Below, piece by piece: positions 40,407-51,539 of a stretch of 64,000 nt of DNA. The stretch lies in the NCBI GenBank assembly GCA_013180625.2, contig SNVD02009802.1:248001-312000 (forward strand), read 5' to 3'. The stretch is from Boswellia sacra. Its lineage: Eukaryota > Streptophyta > Magnoliopsida > Sapindales > Burseraceae. How positions within the stretch are numbered: position 1 is the first letter of the stretch; the number at the start of each line of letters is the position of its first letter. Both the position numbers and the translations under genes were made by a program. The notes under the pieces are model-generated. The model made no database searches. It was not told the DNA's origin and saw nothing but the letters and a program-made list of their open reading frames with translations.

Positions 40407-41599
40407 TCAACGCATTTGATTGATGTCATAATTAGTTGTGCATATTGTGTCAAATGATGTAGAGTGGAAGAAAAAAATGACACAAAATGCGGCCGGCCCC
40501 GATGCCATTTTACTTAAGGCACTGCAAACAGTTTAAGTATAAACGGAGAGGCACAAGGAATTAAGCAGACTAGGGAGATAATAAAATATCAAAATAAATA
40601 AGTTTATGCAAGCAAATTTCTGGAAGAATTTATGTAAACTTATCTTAATTAATAAATAACGTTTCTAGACGTTCATTTTTTTCAATGCAAACCAAATTTC
40701 TCCATCAAAAAACATGAATTTTAATTTTAACTAAAATAAGAACCAAAGGAAGATAAGCTGGCAATTTTAGCTCCTGTGTATGATGGTTCTATCTCGGTTT
40801 GAATTCTGAAATCACGAAAAGATTCAAACAACAAATATTCTCTTCCAACAAGTATCTTTCAAAGGCTAAGACCACTTGTGCTATTGAGGAATCAAAGTCA
40901 AAGCTATATTGTACGAGGTCCGCAGAAACACTTGACCAGCTTTCCAAAAGCCTAGTTCCTAGGAAGGAAAGCTTAAGTGAGAAAGTGGATATATAAGGAA
41001 ACCACTCTAAGTTGTTTTGTTAAAAATGTACGACTCTTTTGAAGATGTTGGCATAGTGGTTTCCTCCTAAATGTATTCTGAAGAAAATGGTAGACAGTGT
41101 CACATAATAACATGTGACACAGTTGGATATCATACTCTTCAACACGAAGTGGACGTGCACCAAATCCCATATATGGTTACAAAAAATTGCAAGTCCTAAT
41201 TACCTCCACTTTTAAGTGTTTGTCTCATGCGAATGCCATACCGCAACTTGATTTGCCTCTAGAAAATTGCGCTTTATCATGAATTGACTAAGGCCTACTG
41301 CTGCCTGTAATGAGTGGACCAACTTATTAAGAAGAAAATATGTCGTGTTCTAAGTCTTCTGATTGTTGATTAAATTTGATCAGGTTGAGATTGTACCAAA
41401 AAACAAGGTCTTAAGATGCTCGCTTTATCTCCTGTTAAGTTAATTCTTCTAGAATGGCCAGGCTAAGTCAACGACTCAACTGTTATGTTGTGGAGTTTAA
41501 TCATTGCCTTACGTTCAATGTCTTACTCTGACACATACCCGAGGATGTTTAAAGTAATAGAGAGAGATCTTTATTTCCTCTGAGTATTTGATTGTGTTC
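40407..41599. other. CPS 3' flank and unclassified sequence before Copia element B
   Basis: The first ~300 bases should include the CPS 3' UTR. From about 40800 the sequence is less AT-rich, and one open frame (40799-40996, 65 codons) has no recognisable domain. It may be decayed retroelement sequence linked to the Copia remnant that becomes recognisable near 41600. Confidence 0.4.
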
Positions 41600-41960
41600 C
41601 TTACATTTAATTGACCCTGCTGCCAGAAGTAAACTTGATGCCAAGTCTAATTTTTTTTTTTTCATTGGCTACGGTGATACTGAGTTTGATTGTCGTTTAT
41701 GGGACGACCAAAGTTGAGAGGTTATCAGGAGCAAGGATGTAGTCTTCAATGAAGTTGTCTTGTATAAAGACAAATTGGGAATAGGCTCAGAGCGTATAGG
41801 TCTTGAAGTAAAGAAGTTTGAGTTGATTCCATTGTGAGACCTTCCAGTGAAAACCAAGAAAATAGAGCCCCAGAAGTGCATCAAAACTAGGACTCCTGTA
41901 AGAAGATCTAGCAGAACTATCAGACTACCTCAGAGATACTCTCCTCTGAACTACATACTA
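41600..41960 (+). pseudogene. Copia element B: integrase C-terminal/linker fragment
   Basis: Plus-strand translation, with stops, gives SKLDAKS, GYGDTEFDCRLWD and RSKDVVFNEVVLYKDK. These are typical of the region between integrase and RT in Copia polyproteins. It ends ...YSPLNYIL at the point where the pogo element enters. Confidence 0.75.
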
Positions 41961-44187
41961 TAGTAAAATCTCGATAAATTAATACTGTTGGAACTATGAA
42001 AAATTATTATTTTATCAAATTTATTTATTTGTTAATAAATAAATCCTCGATACTACAGTAAAACCTCGATAAATTTAAGATGATTTTTATGTTTTAATTA
42101 TTTGTAATGTATTACTTTTTTTATCAAGATTTACGTATGTGTTATAAATAAAAATACAATGAATTAATGTGGTCAAAAGTTAATAGATTAAATAAAGTCA
42201 TTTGTGCTCTATGGTATAGAAATACAATTGATATTGAGCACATGACACATCCAAAAAAGGATTACCTCCCAAGTATAGGAGTGTCGAAGTAAGAAACCCG
42301 GTGAGATCAGGGTCGATCCACGAGGAAGAGAATTTTAGCGCTACAAACTATAAAGTAAGCAAATATGATATGGATGATTCAAAGAGATGACAAGATAATA
42401 TCAACAAATATAAGTAAGAACAAGTTCGTAAACAATAAATGAGAATCACACAAGAGAAATCAACACAATAATAATGAAAGCTAAGGTTAGAGGATCCGCC
42501 CTTGATATTTCAAATAAGGATAAACAATCCGTTTTAATTATATGAATTATATTTGTTTCGTTACCAATATTTATACCACTTCTTATAAATGGGTTCAAGC
42601 ATCAAATGTGCCAATCTCCATATGTCGACAACAAATCAAGATTCCTAACTAGATTCGTATCGGTAAGGAAGAACCATACGACATCTAGAAAGGATCCAAG
42701 CATTTGATGTGCCAAGAATTGTCGACACTAGATCAAGATCTCCACTTTACGAGTGGTGTCAAGATTGATTAAGGAGATAAATATAAATCATATAAAGTAA
42801 ACAACACAAGATTATGATAATTAAGCACATATCAAAGGGTTAGAGAATCCTTACTCTCATATCAAGGGTTTCACCCTTTCATCTTAGCAAAAAAGAAATT
42901 AGAAAAACATTATAAGAGAAAGAAAACTAATTATAAGAAAAAGGAAATTCATTAATAACATAAAAATACAAGAGAGAAAATCACAATAACAAGAGATCCC
43001 AGCAAAGGCCAAGATGCCCCAATGGGTCACAAGGCACCTTTATTTATAGATACATTCAGGAGCAAACTTGTCAAATTACAAAGGAATAATTGTCAAATAT
43101 TAGATGCACCAACTTTGACAATTGGGGTAATTAGGTGAACCGACTTTGACCACCGATTTTGATATTGAATTATTGAGAATTTTAATCACATGTCTTCATG
43201 AAAGTCGTAGATATTTCTCTCAGCTTTCTAGAACATCTTGATTCATACGATTTGGATACGTATCTTGAGAGATATGGTCAAAATACTGAGGCATGGTCAG
43301 GCTGAGCCGAAACTATAGATGGGTTCACTTCAAGCCCAATTTTGGTCCACTAAGAACCCGAATTTGATGATGCTTGTGAATACAATCTTGTAGATAATTG
43401 AATCAGCTTTCCAAAACATTAAGATTTGCACCATTCTGATCTATAAATAGAAAGTTATACCCATTTTACCAAACCTATAACAAAACCAAAATTAAGAGAA
43501 AGTTAATTCCAAAGATGCAAAGACTACAAATATGCTTAAGTTGAGGAATTTAATGATACTATTAATGCAATATGATGAACTAAACTCTTATTAAGCATAC
43601 ATATTTAAGTGTTTATCAGCACATTTTGATTTATTATAGTGAAAAAAGTTAAAGTGATATAATCGCCGACTAACAAAAAGATTATTGAAGGAGAAATGGA
43701 TATGTCAACTGATAATAATGATAATTTAAATGATAGTTGTGTTTTAGCAAATATTTTTCGAAAGAAGTCATTCAACCAATTTTAACTTTATAAAATAACT
43801 ACTTGCTAAAATATGAAAAAAATATAACTAATATGATGCATATGCTTTACAAAAAATTAAGGATGAGGTTAGGTTTAGTTTAGATAGAAAGAAAAAACAA
43901 AAACCTCTAGATACATATTTTGAAAAAAAAATTAGAATTGAAAAATCAGAAGTCATTAAGAAAAAAATATCATAATGTTAAAAATTTGTATGTTATTTAT
44001 GCTATGTATTTAATCAATTATTAATTTATATTTTTCTTAGGCCCTAAAAGATTTAGAAAAAAACTATTATCTTATACATTTAGCGAATTCATTAATGTAA
44101 TGCATTGTTATGAGTTGGGACCAGAAGAATTTATTATTTACTTGAGATTATTAATTTATTGAATATTCATTTATCGATGTTTTACTC
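41961..44187. mobile_element. pogo/Emigrant-Lemi1-like Tc1/mariner element inserted in Copia B
   Basis: The left end TAGTAAAATCTCGATAAATT and the reverse complement of the right end (GAGTAAAACATCGATAAATG) are terminal inverted repeats close to the Emigrant/Lemi1 type. TA flanks both sides (41959-41960 and 44188-44189). Taking the element out restores the Copia reading frame (TACATACTA + TTGACTGAC). A second TIR-like copy, CAGTAAAACCTCGATAAATT, begins near 42057. Short coding remnants at about 43690-43975 (ANIFRKKSF; KPLDTYFEKK) resemble the C-terminus of a pogo transposase, but no full enzyme remains. A solo LTR interrupts it at 42243-43618. Confidence 0.75.
42243..43618 (-). repeat. Solo LTR (1,376 bp) inside the pogo element
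   Basis: Read on the minus strand it begins TGATAAACAC and ends GGATGTGTCA, the TG...CA boundaries of an LTR. It is flanked by an exact 5-bp duplication (GCACA on the plus strand at 42238-42242 and 43619-43623). No internal retrotransposon domain or second LTR is present, so it looks like a solo LTR left by LTR-LTR recombination. Its length and the GTGGATCGACC-type segment near its 3' end suggest a Gypsy (Tat/Athila-like) source. That family call is from memory and uncertain. Confidence 0.68.
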
Positions 44188-44189
44188 TA

Positions 44190-45089
44190 TTGACTGACGA
44201 AGGAGAACTAGAGAGTTATAAAGAAGCCTTGTAGGTTGATGAACAAATGAAGTGGGAGTTAGCCACGTAGGATGAAATGGATTCACTATCATCTAATCAA
44301 ATGTGGGAATGGGCTAAGTTACCAAAAGGAAAGAAGGCCTTGCAAAATTAATGGGTTTTTCTGGGTAAAGGATGAATATGATGACAGCAAGCGGTATAAA
44401 ACAAGACTCATTGTAAAAGGATTTCAGCAAAAGGAAGGCATTGACTGCAAAGATATTTTCCTCCAGTGGTTAAATTAACCACTATTAGAATAGTACTTGG
44501 TGGCAAAGGAAGACTTGCATTTACAACAGTTAGATATAAAGACAGTGTTTCTTCATGGTGATTTGGAGAAGAAATTTACAGGATGCAGCTAAAAGGTTTG
44601 AAGTACAAGAAAAAGAGAAATTGGTATGCAAACTTTTGAGTCACTTCTATGGTCTTAAATAGGTGCCTAGACAGTGGTATAAAAAGTTTGACAATATTAT
44701 GTGTCGTAATGATTTCTTGAGAAGCGAGGTGGATGATTGTTTCTATGTGAAGAATTTTTATAACTCCTATATTATCCTACTGCTCTATGTTGATGACATG
44801 TTGATTGCCAGTGCCTGCAAACAAGAAATTGATTATTTGAAAAATGAGTTGTCCAAACATTTTGCAATGAAGGATTTGGGTGTTGCTAAACAAATCCTTG
44901 GTCTGAGAATTACTAGAGACAATGATGTATTGAGGCTGTCATGGGAGAGTATGTGAAGCAAGTGTTATGTAGGTTTAACATAGACAATGCAAAACCAATA
45001 AGTATTCCTTTGGCTAGTCACTTTAGGATATCAAGGAGCAATAATCTCTTATAGAGTAAGAGCAAGCTTATATGGCCAAGGTACCTTAT
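44190..45089 (+). pseudogene. Copia element B: reverse transcriptase fragment
   Basis: Begins LTDEGELESYKEAL, directly continuing the fragment that ends at 41960. It contains KARLIVKG-like TRLIVKGFQQKEGID, GLKQVPRQWYKKFD-like sequence, and the catalytic box LLYVDDMLIA at about 44785-44815. Several stops and at least one frameshift (about 44460-44660) kill it. It ends at MAKVPY, where the Gypsy element enters. Confidence 0.8.
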
Positions 45090-45619
45090 TGTCACGAGCT
45101 TAGAGTTTAGCGCAGCTGCTCGTGCGGCACTTAGGCAACTTGAACCCGAAAGTTGCTAAGTAAGCCTTATAGTGTGCTTCTCGCTCAAGGAGAAGTTAGG
45201 ACCGTTGAGCCAAAAGAGCTTTAGAGGCTAGAAAAAGAGATGGGACTTAGAGGCAAGTGTTGCAAATGCAAAAGAGCTTTATATTACGCAAGAGAACTCT
45301 TACAATGCTTTGTAATATATTTGCTTGGATTAGCTTGGATGATTACAAATGAGCCTTGGAGGGGTATTTATACTAATCCACCTCCCAAATGAATGGCTAG
45401 GATTTATTATATCCAATGACCACAAATGAGTCCTACCTAATTTAGGTGTGGTAGGTGAACTACCATTGACATTGTATATTTACATGTGCTAGTTGTACAT
45501 ATTTGACTTGCTTAGAGTTTCTAGAAAATGGGCTTGGATTGCATGTCTTCTAGAAATCGGGCCAAGCCTTTATGCACCTTTTGGGCCACTCTAGCAAGCA
45601 AATTGGGCGGGCTGTAACA
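45090..45619 (-). repeat. 3' LTR of the Gypsy chromovirus
   Basis: 530 bp, TGTCACGAGC...CTGTAACA on the plus strand. Differs from the partner LTR (50279-50808) at seven sites, every one C/T or A/G. Confidence 0.95.
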
Positions 45620-45631
45620 TCCTCCCCCACC
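45620..45631 (-). other. Polypurine tract of the Gypsy element
   Basis: Minus strand GGTGGGGGAGGA lies directly before the 3' LTR and would prime plus-strand DNA synthesis. Confidence 0.8.
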
Positions 45632-48317
45632 TATTTCCGCGACGTCCTCGGCGCGCTCTCGTCCTTGTAGCGTTGGATGTACTCGCCAAATTGCCACAAG
45701 AGATCTTCGCGTTCCCAACTCGCCTCGCTGTCTGGAAGGTTTTTCCACTTCACCAAGTATTCGGTGTATGGTGGAACTCCTCTCCTTCGAATCACTCGAT
45801 CCGCAAGGATGTACTCCACGTCCTTGTCGAACGAGGTGACGACGACTGTGGGTGCTCGTTTGGACTCGCTTCGACTTGGATCCTCCCTGTCCTCATGGTA
45901 TGGCTTGAGGAAGCTTACATGGAAGACTGGATGGATCTTGAGGTTAGGGGGCAGCCGTACCTTGTAAGAGACTTCACCCACTCGTTTGATAATTGGAAAA
46001 GGACCCTCGTATTTTCGAACCAACCCCTTGTGTACTTTGCGAAGTGATTTGAATTGTTGGGGTAGGAGCTTGACGAGTACCAAATTCCCCTCTTGGAATG
46101 TGAGGTGTCGTCTCTTTGTATCCGCCCATTTCTTCATCTTTTTGGCGGCCTTGTCCAAGCATGCACGTGTAATGTTGGCTTGTTCGTGCCACTCTTTTGC
46201 AAGCTTGTAGGCTGCTGGGCTCTTTCCTCCATATGTCGAGGCTATGGCATGTGGAGTCATTGGTTGTTGTCCCGTCACAATCTCGAAGGGACTCTTGCCC
46301 GTTGCCTCGCTCCTTTGGAGGTTATAAGAGAATTGGGCAACATCAAGCAGCTTTGCCCAATCATGTTGGTGAGCGCTCACATAATGCCTTAAGTACAACT
46401 CAAGCAAGGCATTGATGCGCTCGGTTTGTCCGTCAGTTTGGGGGTGGAAACTTGTTGAGAAGTTCAAATCCGTCCCCAATAATTTGAAGAGTTCTCCCCA
46501 AAATCGACCGGTGAAGCGAGGGTCACGATCACTTACAATGTTTTGTGGAACTCCCAGAAGCTTCACTACATGTTTGAGGAATGCTCGAGCGGCTTCGTCG
46601 GCTGTGCAATCCGTAGAAACGGGTATGAAGGTGGCGTATTTGCTAAAGCGATCGACTACCACCATGATGCTCCCGTACCCTTCGGATTTTGGCAAGGCCA
46701 CGATGAAGTCCATCGACACACTTTGCCATGGCCTTTCCGCAATTGGTAGGGGTTCTAGCAAACCCGCTGGACGTTGGTGCTCAACCTTGTCTTGTTGGCA
46801 CACAAGGCAAGTTCTCACATAGCCTTCCACGTCTTCCCGCATTTGAGGCCAATAATAAGAATCTTGCACGAGCGCAAGGGTTCGTGCCATACCTGGGTGA
46901 CCAGCCCACTTAGAGTCGTGGCACTTCTTGATGATTTCCTTCCGCAAGTTCCCATGTCTTGGCACAAACAAGCGATTCCCAGTTGTGAGGAGTAGGCCTT
47001 CATCAAGCCAAAAGCGTCGTGTCTTCCCCTCACTTGCCAACTTCAAGAGATTTTTGGCTAAGGGATCGTGCTCTAGGCCTTGTTTGATGCGGTCAATGAG
47101 CACACTTTGTGGACGACTTGCACTTAGGGTGGCAAGTTCCGCCTTGCGACTTAGGGCATCGGCCACAACGTTTGCCTTGCCCGCTTTATACTCGAGCCTA
47201 TAGTCGAACTCGGCCAAGAAATCTTGCCATCTTGCTTGCTTGGGGCTGAGCTTCTTTTGAGTTTGGAAATAGCTTGTTGCCACATTGTCGGTTTTGATGA
47301 CAAAGTGGGAACCAAGCAAGTAGTGTCGCCAAACCCGTAGGCAATGAATGATGGCGGTCATCTCCTTCTCTTGGACTGTATATCGCCGCTCCGTGTCATT
47401 GAGCTTGCGGCTCTCATATGCAATGGGATGCCCATCTTGCATAAGAACTCCCCCTATAGCAAAGTCGGAAGCATCCGTGTGTACCTCAAATGGCTTTGTG
47501 TGGTCGGGTAGCACCATTACCGGTTCCGCACATATGGCCTTCTTCAATTCTTCGAAGGCACGTTGGCATTCTTCGGACCAATGCCATGAACGGTTCTTCT
47601 TGAGAAGATCCGTGAGTGGGGCGGCTTTGGCTGAATAGCCCATGATAAACCGCCGATAATAATTAACCAGCCCAAGGAAAGATCTAAGTTCGGGTACCTT
47701 GGTTGGAGGCTCCCATTCTTGAATGGCCTTCACCTTCGCTTGATCCATCATAAGCTTTCCGTCCCGAATTCGGTGGCTAAGAAATTCTACCTCTCGTTGT
47801 GCAAAAGAGCATTTTTCTTTCTTGACATAAAGCTCGTTGTCGCGGAGGACTTGGAAGACTTGTTGGAGATGTTGCACATGCTCCTCAAGAGTTGTGCTAT
47901 AGACGAGAACGTCATCCAAGTAGACTACCACGAACCGATCAAGTAGGGATGGAAGATCTTGTTCATGAGGGTACAAAAGGTGGCGGGTGCGTTGGTAAGA
48001 CCGAATGGCATAACAAGAAATTCATAAGCACCGTACCTTGTTACACACGCGGTCTTTGGTTCGTCACCCTTTGCGATGCGCACTTGATAGTACCCCGATC
48101 TCAAATCAAGCTTGGTGAAGTATCGAGCCTTCCCAAGTTGGTCGAACAATTCCGCAATCAAAGGTATTGGGTACTTGTTTTTGATTGTTACCTTGTTGAG
48201 TGCCCGATAGTCGATGCACATGCGGAGGGATCCATCCTTCTTCTTTTGGAAGAGGACGGGTGCACCGTATGGAGCTTTGGAGGGCTGGATGTAACCCGCA
48301 TCAAGTAAATCTTGGAG
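45631..48317 (-). pseudogene. Gypsy pol: RT, RNase H, integrase and chromodomain (frameshifted)
   Basis: The first piece after the premature stop (ATG 48221 down to 47925) holds the RT segments [22 protein letters not shown] and [13 protein letters not shown] single-base deletion near 47940 shifts the frame. The next open frame (47976-45631, 781 codons) continues with the RT catalytic YLDD (residues 19-22) and RNase H ([12 protein letters not shown]). It then has the integrase zinc finger (H...H...CLVCQ), an integrase core with DFIVALPKS and [14 protein letters not shown], and a C-terminal chromodomain ([16 protein letters not shown]). The chromodomain probably guides integration to histone-marked heterochromatin, as in other chromoviruses. 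Confidence 0.9.
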
Positions 48318-50243
48318 TTACTTCTTCAACTCCGCAAGTTCGGGTGGCGCCATGCGGTAAGGCGCCATGGCTGAAGGTTTTGCACCGGGCTCCAACTCGA
48401 TCTCATGGTCCACTTCCCGTCGTGGAGACAACTTCTTTGGAAGTTCTTGGGGCATGACATCCTTGTATTTCTCAAGGATGGCTTGGATTTGCCTTGGCGT
48501 TGGGTCCTTGGCAATGGCAACGTCCTCTCCATCGTTTAGTTCTCGAACGGCGGCAAGGAAACTTGGATCCTTCTTCATTCCCCGTTTGAATTGTAGTGCG
48601 GAGAGCATTTTGCCTTCAACTTTTGTTGCACACTCCGCCATCACCATGCATAAATGACTCCCGTCGAGTATGTTGAGGGAGTTGGAAGATGGTATGGGGA
48701 AAGCATGGACTTGGTCGAAGAATTCCATGCCAAGCACTACTTGAAAATCATCCATGGGAACAATGGAGAAATCAAGCTTACCGTTCCATGTGCCAAGTTG
48801 TACCGTCGTTGCCTTGGACACTCCCAAGATTGCCTTGGCGGGTGAGTTTACCGCCTTGATGGTGCCACCTCCATTGGTGTATTTGAGGCCTAGCCTTTTG
48901 GCCTCGTCATCCGAAATGAAGTTGTGCGTGGCTCCCGTGTCAAGCATCGCACGCACGTCTTTGCCATTGATTGTGGCACTCACATACATAAGACCCTTTT
49001 GCATAGATGTGGGTCTTTTGAGTGCGCCAATTGTGCGGAGAGAACCCATCCCCGCTTGTGGCTCTTCATTGTTTGCGCCCTCATGTTGAGCGGCAAGGGC
49101 GTTGAGGGTCTTCCTCTTTGGGCAATCCCGAACCCAATGAGGACCATCACATATAAAGCAAGGACTTTTAGGTTTAGGGGCTTCGAACTTACCTTTGTTA
49201 GGCGTATCTCGTTTGTCCCCTCCGAAAGCCTTGCGCGCACCACCATCCCTTCGGTCATGTCCTCTCTTGGCGTTCCGCTCTCCCCCACCTTTGCCATGGT
49301 TGGGCTTTCTTTCCTTTGATTGGGATGTGTAGTCAACAAGGGATTCGGCCACGGTTATGGCGTCATCAAGGTTTTGCACGCCACGCCTCTCAAGCTCAAC
49401 CCTTGCCCAATCTTTTAACCCATCAAGGAAGTAGAAGAGAGAGTCTTTTTCGGACATACCTTCAATTTCAAGGATGATTGTGGTAAAGTCTTTGATGTAC
49501 TCGCGAATGGTGCCACTTTGCTTCAAATGGCGGAGGCGACCCCTTGCCTCCTTTTCCGCATTGCTTGGAGAGAAATGCTTCCGTAGCTCTCTCTTAAAGT
49601 CCTCCCATGTGCGAAAGACGACGATGCCTTTGCCCGCGTCGTCATGCTTACGACGCCACCACAATTGGGCTGCATCACGAAGGAAAGTAGGCGCAATGCC
49701 TATTCTTGAAGCATCATCATAGACACCTTTCGCCTCGAAATATTGCTCCAAGCCGAATAGGAAGTTTTCGACTTCCGTAGCGTTGCGAGTGCCATGGTAT
49801 GTGGCGGGAGTTGGCACTTGCATGTTGCTTAGCCCACTAGGACTTGAGTAGGAAGGGCTAGCACGTTCGCAACGGTGCTTCTCCCATTCCGTGCGTGATT
49901 CTTCAACTTCCGCACGGATTGCCCGCAACTCATGCTCCACAAAGCTTCGTAAGCTAGCAAGCTCTCGTGTGAGGTTTTCACTAAACTCGAGTATTGTGGA
50001 CTTTGTTGCTTGGGTGATCTCTCCATAATCCGTCTCTAGGCCTTCGAGACGATCGGAGAGGCCCTCAATAGTATTGTCCATACTCGAAAGGGATTGCTCA
50101 ATGCTAGCAACACGAGGCTCTAAGGATTCCGAGGAGAGAGCTTTGGACTTACTTCGTTTTCCTTGTGGGCGTGGTTGAGGTTGAGGTTGTTCCTCGCGTC
50201 CGCGAACTTGCTCCTCCACATTCATCTCCATGTCAGATGCCAT
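48318..50243 (-). pseudogene. Gypsy gag and protease (ends at a premature stop)
   Basis: From ATG 50243 an open frame of 641 codons runs to TAA at 48318-48320. It has an N-terminal coiled-coil-like region, then the retrotransposon gag core (about residues 140-290). A zinc knuckle CFICDGPHWVRDC follows near residue 362, with CX2CX3HX4C spacing, one residue shorter than usual. The protease site DTGATHNFI lies at about 48915-48941. The stop falls in the linker just before RT, where the next codons continue in the same frame, so it is probably a single C-to-T change (CAA to TAA) and not a natural gag/pol boundary. Confidence 0.88.
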
Positions 50244-50264
50244 TTGCTCTTGTGCTCAAACCGT

Positions 50265-50276
50265 GCTCTGATACCA
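50265..50276 (-). other. Primer-binding site of the Gypsy element (initiator Met-tRNA)
   Basis: Minus strand TGGTATCAGAGC, two bases inside the 5' LTR, is the standard sequence complementary to the 3' end of plant initiator tRNA-Met. Confidence 0.9.
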
Positions 50277-50278
50277 AC

Positions 50279-50808
50279 TGTCACGAGCTTAGAGTTTAGC
50301 GCAGCTGCTCGTGCGGCACTTAGGCAACTTGAACCCGAAAGTTGCTAAGTAAGCCTTATAGTGTGCTTCTCGCTCAAGGAGAAGTTAGGACCGTTGAGTC
50401 AAAAGAGCTTTAGAGGCTAGAAGAAGAGATGGGACTTAGAGGCAAGTGTTGCAAATGCAAAAGAGCTTTATATTACACAAGAGAACTCTTACAATGCTTT
50501 GTAATATATTTGCTTGGATTAGCTTGGATGATTACAAATGAGCCTTGGAGGGGTATTTATACTAATCCACCTCCCAAATGAATGGCTAGGATTTATTACA
50601 TCCAATGGCCACAAATGAGTCCTACCTAATTTAGGTGTGGTAGGTGAACTACCATTGACATTGTATATTTACATGTGCTAGTTGTACATATTTGACTTGC
50701 TTAGAGTTTCTAAAAAATGGGCTTGGATTGCATGTCTTCTAGAAATCGGGTCAAGCCTTTATGCACCTTTTGGGCCACTCTAGCAAGCAAATTGGGCGGG
50801 CTGTAACA
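50279..50808 (-). repeat. 5' LTR of the Gypsy chromovirus
   Basis: 530 bp, same boundaries as the partner at 45090-45619. On the minus strand it would hold the element promoter. Confidence 0.95.
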
Positions 50809-51539
50809 TTATGCTTCAGCTATTGACAGTCTTATATATGTTATGGTATGTACCAGAGTAGACATTACACATGCAGCGGGAGTTTGAGCAGATAAATGAG
50901 TAATCTAGGCAAACAACATTAGGAAGACTTGAAGCGGATTCTTAGACACTTAAAAGAAATTGTAGATTTAGTCTTGTGTTTCAGAAAGTCAGACATTGGT
51001 TTACAAGGCTATGTAGATGCTGATATGGTAGGAGATGTTGATGACAAAAAGAGTACCACCTAATATGTGCATATTATGTGGTACAAAAATTAGTTGGGTC
51101 TCCAAGTTACAAAAGATTGTTGCTGTTTCCATTATTGAAGCTGACTATGTCACCATAACCAAAGCTAGCAAAGAGATGGTTTGGATGTAGTCTTTCATGG
51201 AAGAATTAGGTCACAAGCATGGGAAGAGTGTATTACATAGTGACAGTCAAAGAGCTATTTACTTAAACAAAGAACCATGTTTATCATGCTAGGACAAACA
51301 TATTCAGGTTTGTTATCGTTTCATTAGATCGGTCTTGGAAGATAGAGTCCTAATACTTGAAAAGATTTAGGGTAGTTAGAATCCAACTAATATGTTGACA
51401 AATACTATTACAATTGAGAAACCGAAGTTGTGTGTAACTTTAGCTGGACTTCTTTCTTTGGGATTAAGGAGTTTTTTTTTTTTTTTTTTGTTGCTATGGA
51501 AGGAGTTTGATGATGATGGATTAGTCTCCAAGTAGAGAT
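50809..51539 (+). pseudogene. Copia element B: RNase H fragment and polypurine region
   Basis: Resumes with YASAIDSLIYVMVCTRVDITHA, which continues the frame that stopped at 45089. Later it shows WVSKLQKIVAVSIIEADYVT and HSDSQRAIYLNKEP of Copia RNase H. Several stops are present. CTCCAAGTAGAGAT just before 51540 is the usual Copia purine-rich motif ahead of the 3' LTR. A run of about 19 T residues sits at 51472-51490. Confidence 0.75.

Larger units (their letters stand above)
45090..50808 (-). mobile_element. Ty3/Gypsy chromovirus, near-complete, inserted in Copia B
   Basis: 5,719 bp with two 530-bp LTRs that differ at only seven positions, all transitions. TTAT flanks both sides (45086-45089 and 50809-50812), and removal restores the Copia sequence at MAKVPYASAIDSL. 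On the minus strand the primer-binding site TGGTATCAGAGC (50265-50276) matches initiator Met-tRNA, and a purine tract (45620-45631) precedes the other LTR. Order on the minus strand: gag, knuckle, protease, RT, RNase H, integrase, chromodomain. The chromodomain defines it as a chromovirus. Two coding lesions (a premature TAA at 48318-48320 and a 1-bp deletion near 47940) make this copy defective despite its youth. Confidence 0.95.

Noticed and set aside
41490..41565. Similarity (about 20 of 24 bases around ATTGCCTTACGTTCAATG) between this stretch and the probable 3' LTR of Copia B at 51555-51600, hinting at a 5' LTR
   Set aside because: The match is short, falls where integrase coding sequence is expected just before recognisable pol, and does not extend to a TG start or a primer-binding site.
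46093..47203. Several plus-strand open frames of 70-140 codons opposite the Gypsy pol
   Set aside because: They are antisense shadows of the GC-balanced Gypsy coding region.
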